Source: Dethiosulfovibrio faecalis (GTDB lineage: Bacteria; Synergistota; Synergistia; Synergistales; Dethiosulfovibrionaceae). Taken from it: a stretch of 64,000 nt of DNA. The DNA lies in the NCBI RefSeq assembly GCF_021568795.1, contig NZ_JAKGUE010000011.1, positions 1 through 64,000 of the forward strand. The letters run 5' to 3'. Position 1 is the first letter of the stretch. Each line of letters opens with the position of its first letter. A program made the translations under genes and the position numbers. This document shows, piece by piece, positions 36,110 through 42,706 of this stretch. The notes beneath the pieces are model-generated. The model had not been told where the DNA came from, did no database searches, and was given only the letters and a program-made list of their open reading frames with translations.

Positions 36110-37090
36110 TTACACGCCAGAATCTTCATCTGGCACTTTTTTTGAAGTTTGAGCCTTATTTGCACTTGCAATCCAAATATAAGGCAATTCTTTCTCATCA
36201 ATTCCATTTTTGCCATCATCACTCTGAGGAAAAATTCCTTTTTTTAACAAAGAGCCTGACGGCATTAATTTAATATACTCGATAGCTTTATCGTGTTTTT
36301 CCCGTGTTTGTTTTTTATATGCAACAAGCGGTTTTATCAGTTGCAATATAATCAACAGAGGGCAAGAGCAGAAGGTGTAAAACAAGGGGAAGTCTTTTTT
36401 TAACCTTTTAAACCCACTGTCACCATGTTTTTTTATGCCATATACATCAAAAACTTTTTCTAAATTGTCAAAATAAACTTTTGGACTTTCAGAAGGATTT
36501 TTCCATTCAAGACCTTTTATAGCATTCTTTTTCGGCGAAGATTCCGTGTCTGAGGAAGCATAAAAACTATATTCCTCAAGCAAAACAGCGTTAAGAAGAC
36601 AACACACGTTTAGGAGCATAAACTTCCACAAGGTTGTCTTTAAATTCTTCAGATCGGACTTGTTATTCGAAGCAATGCTAGTCCACCCGAAAAACAACCT
36701 GCTCCATATCTTTCCCAACAATAAAGGAGAGGAAGCAAAATTGACGTCCTTCAAGGACTTTAGCCACTCCGAAATCCACTCTACGAGAAGATCTCTCGAT
36801 GGATCACTTGATGCCTCCTCGTGGTTTTCCTCTTCGACATTCTCTTCGGGAACATCTTCTTCCGTAGGATTAACGGTATCAAGTATCCAAGGAGCCGCCG
36901 TCACGGAGATACCGGACATAGCTTTATTAAGTATAACAATAATAGCTCTTGTCATAATGCTTTTATAATCATCTTTGTTGTTATCAATCAATAATAGACC
37001 TAAAAGCTCTTCCATGGCTCCCAACAATGGGAAAATGGTCACAAAAGAAACGGAGGATTTAGTTTCTAAATTATTATATGTAATAGACAT
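36110..37090 (-). CDS. Unrecognised middle gene of the RADAR-type operon (possible detached RdrA C-terminal part)
   Basis: 326 aa, markedly AT-rich compared with the rest of the window. It has hydrophobic stretches (SFVTIFPLLGAMEELLGLLL near 14, FMLLNVCCLLNAVLL near 155, LFYTFCSCPLLIILQLI near 235) and an acidic Glu-rich linker at about 75-97. I recognise no family. It starts 8 nt after the stop of the RdrA-like gene, with AAGAGG as ribosome site. RdrA proteins are, as I recall, around 900 aa, and 599 plus 326 gives that total, so this may be the RdrA C-terminal region as a separate chain. It could instead be an unrelated membrane accessory protein. Confidence 0.65.
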   Translation of the reverse strand: MSITYNNLETKSSVSFVTIFPLLGAMEELLGLLLIDNNKDDYKSIMTRAIIVILNKAMSGISVTAAPWILDTVNPTEEDVPEENVEEENHEEASSDPSRDLLVEWISEWLKSLKDVNFASSPLLLGKIWSRLFFGWTSIASNNKSDLKNLKTTLWKFMLLNVCCLLNAVLLEEYSFYASSDTESSPKKNAIKGLEWKNPSESPKVYFDNLEKVFDVYGIKKHGDSGFKRLKKDFPLFYTFCSCPLLIILQLIKPLVAYKKQTREKHDKAIEYIKLMPSGSLLKKGIFPQSDDGKNGIDEKELPYIWIASANKAQTSKKVPDEDSGV

Positions 37091-37098
37091 AACCTCTT

Positions 37099-38898
37099 TT
37101 AAAAGCCTCTTGTAATAAGAATCCTTGGCTTGTTTTTTAAAAAATTACTCATCACCCCGCACTGAAACTTCACAGAGGCATTATAGTTATCTTTAATGTT
37201 AAAAGAATCGGGCACATTGTCCGGCCTCCCTCTATTGACCCTTATAAACCCACAACCGATGTTAACCTCTGAGAATTTTACCAAATTAGGACCGGAGAAG
37301 ACTCCAGGTGCCCTTATCGCCCAGTGACGTGAGTTTTCCTCCATTACTACTCCCATGTAGTCCTTGAACTTTCTACGACTTTCTGTGTTTTTGGGGAGAC
37401 CTCCAGCCACAGCAAAAAGGCTTACGCTCCCGGGACCTTGAAGAAGATAACGGATTATCCTGTCGGGACGCCCTAGACACGTCTTAGCCACCTCTGCGGC
37501 CAATACGAAGGAGCAGGCCTTTAGAGCTTCGCTCTCGGCTTGAGGCCTTAAATAAAACCCGGTGTCGTTGTCCCCACCGTCCAAGGTAGTGTCGAAAACC
37601 GCTTCCACCAGTTTGGGAAAAGAGCCTCGAGCCAGGGCCTCGGCGTCCACGTTCTGACTGTAAAGGCTTCCTAACATTGCGCCTCTCATGGCCTCGGCTA
37701 ACGCCGCAGGTTTGGACAGCGATTTGTCGTTGTTGTTATATCTGACCATCACCTGGATGATCGTCCGGACCGACATCTTTAAGAACTGATCTACGTATAT
37801 TTTCAACTGACCTGAAAGGTCCACCCCGGAAAGGGACAGCCCCTCCTTTAGCATCTGTTCCACCGCTTTTTGAAGAGACAGCTCATCGCCATTTTCAATG
37901 AAAATATTTTTACCGGAGCCGGGAGCCACAAAAAGCTCTCTAGCATTTTCCGTCTCAAGCAATTCGCCCAAAGGCGCTAAATGGACCCTCTGTCCCAGAG
38001 GAAAAATCTTCAGCAGATACTGCTGTTCCAGATGATCCACCATCCGAACCCGTTCGTCGCCTCTATCCTTGTCGTTTTTAATGAGAGCGTCGCTGAAGTT
38101 CTGAAACTGATTGTCCCTGACGAGGTGCGTATAAAGCTGTAGATCTCCGGTTACGAGAAAAACCAATCCGGGGATATCCCCGTAACGACGGATCATCTCC
38201 AAAACATCCCAACCTCTGTGGAAATTTGTATCCACGTCGTCGAAGACGACTAGAAAAACGTCTATTTTCAAGATCTCCCTGGCCTTCTCGAACAGGCCCC
38301 TTACACCGTCGTGAAGACTCAAGCCGTCTTTAGCGTTGTCTATCTTTCTGTTCAAGGAAATTATGCTGTCCAGGTACCCCTCGTCCACCGACTTTCTGCC
38401 CCCCTCGTGGGAAGACAAAAGATTGATACCGCCGGCTATATCTTTCAGCTCCTTTCGCCATTCCTCGTATTTCTTCTCCGTAGTTTGATCGGATGCTGAG
38501 CACCCTTGGTACTTAAAGACCATATCCTCGACCTTACAGTTCAGGCTGGCCAAAAGAGACAATAAAAGATGCTGCCCCGTCTCTATCTGGGTGGGATCTA
38601 TAAAGGCCAACTCGCAGAAGCTGGGTCCATTTTTATCGTTGGAATTATGGGTCAAACGATGGGCCACGGTCTTCAAGAAGGTGCTCTTTCCCGCCCCTCT
38701 CGTACCGTCGACGAAGAAAACGTTCCATCCGGTCTTGCTTTTGCCATCTTTATCGTTAAAAATCTTATTCTTTTCGACTACCATCTTAATTTTATCTATG
38801 AGATTTTCGCACTCGGAGGCTCTTATGAATTCATCGTCCTCCATCACCTTGGCGTAACTTTCCTCTGTTATGTCTATCGTTATTTTATTTTCGCTCAT
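37099..38898 (-). CDS. rdrA: RdrA-like P-loop ATPase of a RADAR anti-phage system
   Basis: 599 aa. Walker A GTRGAGKST (65-73) and Walker B VVFDDVD (217-223) define a STAND/KAP-like AAA-type ATPase domain, followed by LVFLVTGDLQLY (sensor-like) and a helical region. GAGGGGG precedes the ATG. It heads an operon with the RdrB-like deaminase, the usual RADAR order rdrA then rdrB, where RdrA rings feed RdrB assemblies. Shorter than known RdrA proteins; see the next gene. Assignment rests mainly on the unmistakable RdrB partner. Confidence 0.75.
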   Translation of the reverse strand: MSENKITIDITEESYAKVMEDDEFIRASECENLIDKIKMVVEKNKIFNDKDGKSKTGWNVFFVDGTRGAGKSTFLKTVAHRLTHNSNDKNGPSFCELAFIDPTQIETGQHLLLSLLASLNCKVEDMVFKYQGCSASDQTTEKKYEEWRKELKDIAGGINLLSSHEGGRKSVDEGYLDSIISLNRKIDNAKDGLSLHDGVRGLFEKAREILKIDVFLVVFDDVDTNFHRGWDVLEMIRRYGDIPGLVFLVTGDLQLYTHLVRDNQFQNFSDALIKNDKDRGDERVRMVDHLEQQYLLKIFPLGQRVHLAPLGELLETENARELFVAPGSGKNIFIENGDELSLQKAVEQMLKEGLSLSGVDLSGQLKIYVDQFLKMSVRTIIQVMVRYNNNDKSLSKPAALAEAMRGAMLGSLYSQNVDAEALARGSFPKLVEAVFDTTLDGGDNDTGFYLRPQAESEALKACSFVLAAEVAKTCLGRPDRIIRYLLQGPGSVSLFAVAGGLPKNTESRRKFKDYMGVVMEENSRHWAIRAPGVFSGPNLVKFSEVNIGCGFIRVNRGRPDNVPDSFNIKDNYNASVKFQCGVMSNFLKNKPRILITRGF

Positions 38899-38968
38899 AA
38901 AAACGCCCCCTCGATATAGACAACGCTTTATTTAAGCTACACCCAATGAACTAAATTAGCAAGTCTTA

Positions 38969-39006
38969 AAAAAGGACCTGAACGGATACCCGTTCAGGTC
39001 CTTTTT
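38969..39006. terminator. Bidirectional terminator upstream of the RADAR operon
   Basis: A 16-bp perfect stem with A runs on one side and T runs on the other (38969-38984 with 38991-39006; 6-nt loop). It ends the leftward hydrolase gene (stop at 39013) and insulates the RADAR operon, whose own promoter must lie in the 70 bp between here and 38898. Confidence 0.9.
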
Positions 39007-39012
39007 CAACAT

Positions 39013-39825
39013 TCAATAAATCAAGAACTCCGTCACCATCTCGGCCAGCTCTTTCGGGTACTGGTAGACCAGGCCGTGGCCTCCGTCGGAGAAGGAGCGG
39101 AAGGAGCCGTCGGGCAAAGCTTTCGCCAGATCTCTGGACAGAGACGCCGGGATGACTCCGTCCATATCTCCGGCCACCACCAGGGCTGGAACGGATATTG
39201 ACGATACTTTGTCGCAGCATCCCTTCCAGGACGCTATGGCCTCGACCTGCCCCGCTATGCCCTCGGCGCAGCGGGAGTATACGGTCATGGGTCGGGACAG
39301 GAAGGCCTTCTCGAAACCGGGATGGGAGTCCAGCCATGACCGGGGGAAAAGCATCCTCAAAGCCGTCTTCGTCCTGTCCATATCCGTTCCCGACACGTCC
39401 ATAAGATCGCCAAAGGTCTCCGGGCGAGTGGCCAGCGCCGCTCGATGATCGCAGCAGGTACCGTAGAGGACCAGATCCCTGACAAGCTCCGGCCGGGCCA
39501 GTGTCAACTCCTGGGCAACGTAGCCCCCCATGGACCAGCCGAGCACGTGGGCCGATTCGATCCCGAGATGGTCCAAGAGACCAGCTGCGTCGGAGGCGAA
39601 CCTCTCGATCCTAGGGGGCTCGGTGCCGATAGAACTTTCCCCCAGTCCCCTATTGTCGAAGGCTATAACCTTGAACTTTTTCATCAAGGTCGAGACGAAG
39701 GGGAATCCCCAAAAGTCCATGGTGCCGCCGAAGCCCATGATCAGAAGGAGAGGCTCTCCTTGTCCCGCAACGGTGTAGGCCAACGATACGTCGTCGATCC
39801 GGACGGTTCGAAAACCCTGGGACAT
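39013..39825 (-). CDS. Alpha/beta hydrolase
   Basis: 270 aa, cytoplasmic. LLLIMGFGGTMDFWG, DNRGLGESS, and the nucleophile elbow GWSMGG near residue 97 are followed by the acid VVAGDMDGVIP and His in SDGGHGLVYQYP. Pattern of 3-oxoadipate enol-lactonase / proline iminopeptidase-like hydrolases; substrate not predictable. It starts one base from the stop of lplA (its first base overlaps), so the two are probably co-transcribed. Confidence 0.85.
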   Translation of the reverse strand: MSQGFRTVRIDDVSLAYTVAGQGEPLLLIMGFGGTMDFWGFPFVSTLMKKFKVIAFDNRGLGESSIGTEPPRIERFASDAAGLLDHLGIESAHVLGWSMGGYVAQELTLARPELVRDLVLYGTCCDHRAALATRPETFGDLMDVSGTDMDRTKTALRMLFPRSWLDSHPGFEKAFLSRPMTVYSRCAEGIAGQVEAIASWKGCCDKVSSISVPALVVAGDMDGVIPASLSRDLAKALPDGSFRSFSDGGHGLVYQYPKELAEMVTEFLIY

Positions 39826-40826
39826 CAGTCTACCACCAGATCCGTAAGTTCTTCCGCCGAGACTCCCAGGATGTATTTTTCCACAGGAAGGGACGACAGG
39901 ACATCCGAGACGGCCTTACGATCGAACCGGACGCCTCTGAGGGCGTTTTCCAGGTCGGACGGATCGGCCACGCTGAAGAAGTCTCCCCTTATGGCGACGT
40001 CCTCTATCGTGCCTTCCCTTACGTCCAGATAGACCTGCACCTTCCCCTTCTCGAAACGGCACTCCGACGACAGGGAGAAGGGGGGCGAGCTGCCCCACAC
40101 CCAGTCCCAGGTGGCGTACTTGGAGTCCCTCATCTCAAAGATCTCCCGTACCTCGTCGTCATCCAGGGAACGGGCGGTCCCTCCGAAAGGGGCAGCGAAG
40201 TGGGACATGAGTCCCTCTATGAAGTCCTCCATCGGCATGGGGTTCGGCAGATGGGGGGCTACGTTGGTCACCCTGCTCCTGACCGAGGCCACTCCCTTGG
40301 ACTTGAACTTTTCCGGATCGACCGACAGGGAGGCAGCCACGTCCTCCAGGCAGGAGTCGAACATTATGGTACCGTGATGGAGCATGGTGTTTTTGCTCAC
40401 GTGCTGGGCGTTGCCGGAGAATTTCTTGCCCTCTATGGTGAGGTCGTTTCTCCCGGTAAGCTCGGCCTTCACCCCTATGCTGTCCAAATATTCCAGAAGG
40501 GGCTTGGTGTAGAGGGCGAAATCCAATCCCCGAGAGTCCCTGTCTCCGACCGGCAAAATGAAGGTGTAGTTCAGGTTACCCAGGTCGTGATACACCGCTC
40601 CTCCGCCGGTGGTACGACGGACCACCTCCACTCCCCTCTCCCGGAGAAAGGGCGGGTTGACCTCCCCTGCGGCGTTTTGGAAACGTCCCACCACAACGGT
40701 CGGCCTGTTCCGCCAGAGGATTATGTAGCCGTCCCCCGTCTCGGAGGATCGACCGAACAGAACCTCTTCCATGGCGAGATTGAAGAAAGGATCGTCGTCT
40801 CTATGTATTATGCAATGCATCGTCAT
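39825..40826 (-). CDS. lplA: Lipoate-protein ligase A
   Basis: 333 aa, the full-length form with a C-terminal accessory domain as in E. coli LplA. It adenylates free lipoate and attaches it to Lys of lipoyl domains. Signatures: RRTTGGGAVYHDLGNLNYTF near residue 73 and KFSGNAQHVSKNTMLHHGTI near 133 with the catalytic Lys. GGGGAGGA stands before the ATG at 40826. Natural clients in this window are the lipoyl domains of the E2 and E3 proteins at 25870-28927, which suggests scavenging of lipoate rather than synthesis. Confidence 0.92.
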   Translation of the reverse strand: MTMHCIIHRDDDPFFNLAMEEVLFGRSSETGDGYIILWRNRPTVVVGRFQNAAGEVNPPFLRERGVEVVRRTTGGGAVYHDLGNLNYTFILPVGDRDSRGLDFALYTKPLLEYLDSIGVKAELTGRNDLTIEGKKFSGNAQHVSKNTMLHHGTIMFDSCLEDVAASLSVDPEKFKSKGVASVRSRVTNVAPHLPNPMPMEDFIEGLMSHFAAPFGGTARSLDDDEVREIFEMRDSKYATWDWVWGSSPPFSLSSECRFEKGKVQVYLDVREGTIEDVAIRGDFFSVADPSDLENALRGVRFDRKAVSDVLSSLPVEKYILGVSAEELTDLVVD

Positions 40827-40895
40827 CGGTATTCCTCCCCATATCGATAGGATATCGATGACATGGTACCACGGCTTTTACCGCCGGGACAGCCG

Positions 40896-41585
40896 TCAGT
40901 GTCTATCTTTTCGGAGGAATCTCTCCGTCCAGGGACAGCACCTTATGCATATTCCGCAGATGGCGTGCTTCAGGCCCCTCTCGTCCATGAAGGAACTCAG
41001 CTGCCCCATGCAGGCCTCTATCTCCACCAGCGAACCCCTGTCCATTCCGGGAGACCAGTTTCTATCTCCCGGGGCGTTGACGGGACATTCCTGTAGACAG
41101 GCGCTGCACGTTCCGCAACGGGACTCTAAAACCGGGACGTCTGCATCGAGAGGGGCGTCGGTGAAAACGGTACCAAGCCGAACGGCCGAGCCGTACTGCT
41201 CCGTGATCAGCAAGGCGTTTTTACCTATCCAGCCCAGTCCGCCCAGGGTCGCGGCGGTCTTGTGGGGAAAGGAGGCGCTCAATGTCCGACGGTCGAAGTC
41301 GGGAGAGGACGCGGTCTCCGCCTTCGCTTTGTATCCTCGGTCGGAGAGAAAGCGGAGTATTCGGTTCAGTATGTCGTCTATTCTGCCGTTCACCGACTTA
41401 TATTCATCCTGATATCTCAGGCTTGGACCGTCGCATAGGGTCTCGACTATATCGGGGTCTAGAGCCACAGCCACCGATATTGCCCGCGGAAACGGCATCT
41501 TCAGTCCGGAGATATCCGCCACACCGATCAGATCGGCACCCCAACCGAGAGTATTTTTCTTCAGTTCAGCGGTAAGATCGTTCAT
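40896..41585 (-). CDS. Double [4Fe-4S] cluster protein (QueG-like ferredoxin fold)
   Basis: 229 aa. The C-terminal half carries two cluster motifs, CGTCSACLQECP near residue 160 and CGICIRCCPW near 212, preceded by the LGGLGWIGKNALLIT segment typical of epoxyqueuosine-reductase-related proteins. It is much shorter than QueG (about 380 aa) and lacks its cobalamin-binding N-terminus, so it is more likely a ferredoxin-type redox protein of the 4Fe-4S double-cluster group. It faces the candidate small-RNA region and is a separate unit from lplA. Confidence 0.75.
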   Translation of the reverse strand: MNDLTAELKKNTLGWGADLIGVADISGLKMPFPRAISVAVALDPDIVETLCDGPSLRYQDEYKSVNGRIDDILNRILRFLSDRGYKAKAETASSPDFDRRTLSASFPHKTAATLGGLGWIGKNALLITEQYGSAVRLGTVFTDAPLDADVPVLESRCGTCSACLQECPVNAPGDRNWSPGMDRGSLVEIEACMGQLSSFMDERGLKHAICGICIRCCPWTERFLRKDRH

Positions 41586-41711
41586 CTAACTAGCCTCCTC
41601 GCCGATAGCGTCTAAAGGCATTGTATCCTCTAAAGAGAGGCGGATCATCTAGGTATATTCGATTATGCAACATACACCCGATACAGGTATTTATACCTAT
41701 GCGAGAAGGCG

Positions 41712-41750
41712 TTTTTTCCCGATGTTACCGGTCTAAGCTAGAGCTATACT
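41712..41750 (+). promoter_or_regulatory. Promoter-like block of tandem unit 1
   Basis: TTTTTTCCCGATG (41712-41724) and TATACT (41745-41750) recur in unit 2 with the same 20-nt gap between GATG and TATACT. A TATTTATACCTAT block lies further upstream at 41688. The -35 part does not match TTGACA, so a non-housekeeping sigma factor or activator is possible. Confidence 0.45.
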
Positions 41751-41756
41751 CTCATC

Positions 41757-41891
41757 GTAGATCGAAAGAGGTGGTATCCCTAAGCAACTTCACTTTGAAC
41801 ATGAAACTCATTCAACAAACCTTACACTTCCCGAAAAACTCCTAGTAAGAAGACGTCCGGAGCCCTACCTCCGGACGTCTTCTTACGTATT
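41757..41891 (+). ncRNA. Candidate small RNA, tandem unit 1
   Basis: No credible protein gene. After the -10-like TATACT comes a body of about 90 nt that is poor in G toward its 3' end, containing AAGCAA (about 41783) and ACACTTC then AACTCCTAG just before the hairpin. It closes with a perfect 18-bp stem (41845-41862 with 41869-41886; 6-nt loop) followed by GTATTTTT, a Rho-independent terminator form. AACTCCT is complementary to a Shine-Dalgarno core. A short frame ending at the TAG before the hairpin exists but is not kept in unit 2, which favours RNA. Confidence 0.5.
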
Positions 41892-41911
41892 TTTACCTAT
41901 CGTCCATGAGG

Positions 41912-41951
41912 TTTTTTTCCCGATGCAACTGAGAGCGGAAAAACATATACT
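41912..41951 (+). promoter_or_regulatory. Promoter-like block of tandem unit 2
   Basis: TTTTTTTCCCGATG (41912-41925) and TATACT (41946-41951), again 20 nt apart, with TATTTTTACCTAT at 41888-41900 upstream. The upstream block overlaps the T run of unit 1's terminator. Confidence 0.45.
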
Positions 41952-41957
41952 CTGTTC

Positions 41958-42084
41958 ATAGAGCGAGAGACTGAGTACCTCCAAGCAAAAACGACGCCAC
42001 ACACACACTTCTTCAAGCAACTCACACACTTCTATAACTCCTTGACGTAATCCCGGGGCCTAGGCCCCGGGATTACGTCCTTTC
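41958..42084 (+). ncRNA. Candidate small RNA, tandem unit 2
   Basis: Homologous to unit 1: over the 37 nt after the -10-like box 25 positions agree without gaps, ending in the shared AAGCAA. The body is C/A-rich (a CACACA run near 41997-42008) and ends with ACACTTC and AACTCCTTG, then a perfect 17-bp GC-rich stem (42044-42060 with 42063-42079) and TCCTTT. No start codon in any frame gives a convincing peptide. Function unknown; target pairing through the CTCCT segment is inference. Confidence 0.5.
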
Positions 42085-42097
42085 ACCATATAGACCT

Positions 42098-42706
42098 CTA
42101 GCCGACCAGCCCCCTAAAATAAAGGTCCAGCATCGGGCCGACCAGAGACGATGGGTAGAAGGGCTCGGAGGAATAGAGGCTTCGCTCCATTAGGCCGAAG
42201 ATCAGAAACCTAAGGGATTCCGCCGCCGCCCGAAGGTTTACCGATCCGGAGATATCCCCGGCCCCTCGGGCCTCCGCCAAAACCTTCTCGATTCTGATCA
42301 AGGTCCTCTCCCTCATTCCCTCTATCGCCAGCAATACCCGCTGGTCCTCGACCAGACTACGACGATCCAGAAAGATGGATAGAAGCCTTCGGGCGTTCTC
42401 GCTCTCCTCGAATACGGAGATTTCCTCTCTCGCCATATTGGAAAGCCTCTCCAGAGGAGGCCCCTCTCCTCTCAGTGTGGACTCCTCTATACGGTCGACT
42501 ATGTCGGCGGCATATACCATAAGCTCCAAAAGAAGCCCCGCCTTGCCTCCGAAATGGCGGTAGAGGGCTCCCTTGGTGAAGCCGGCCTCCCTGCCTATTT
42601 CCACCAAGGTAACCCCGTCCACCCCTCTGACGGAAAAGAGCTCGGCGGAGACGTCCAGAAGCCTCTTTCTGGTCTTCGCAGCCTCCTCCCTGGTCCTACG
42701 GCCCAT
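42098..42706 (-). CDS. TetR-family transcriptional repressor of the RND operon
   Basis: 202 aa. The N-terminal HTH (about residues 10-55), including FSVRGVDGVTLVEIGREAGFTKGALYRHFGGK, is the TetR DNA-binding domain. The helical C-terminal part would bind an inducer. Its start overlaps the end of the RND gene by 11 bp, making it the last gene of the efflux operon. It probably represses that operon through the inverted repeat at 47037-47049. Confidence 0.88.
   Translation of the reverse strand: MGRRTREEAAKTRKRLLDVSAELFSVRGVDGVTLVEIGREAGFTKGALYRHFGGKAGLLLELMVYAADIVDRIEESTLRGEGPPLERLSNMAREEISVFEESENARRLLSIFLDRRSLVEDQRVLLAIEGMRERTLIRIEKVLAEARGAGDISGSVNLRAAAESLRFLIFGLMERSLYSSEPFYPSSLVGPMLDLYFRGLVG

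Noticed and set aside
40896-41585. Epoxyqueuosine reductase (QueG)
   Set aside because: The protein is about 150 aa too short and lacks the cobalamin-binding N-terminal part, although the two cluster motifs are similar.
41621-41845. 74-aa frame across tandem unit 1
   Set aside because: Crosses the promoter-like block; unit 2 has no matching start codon in the equivalent frame, and the stop falls right at the hairpin. RNA genes explain the repeat better.
41994-42030. CA-rich repeats as a microsatellite or CRISPR fragment
   Set aside because: Only a short CACACA run, with no regular repeat-spacer pattern and no cas genes in the window.
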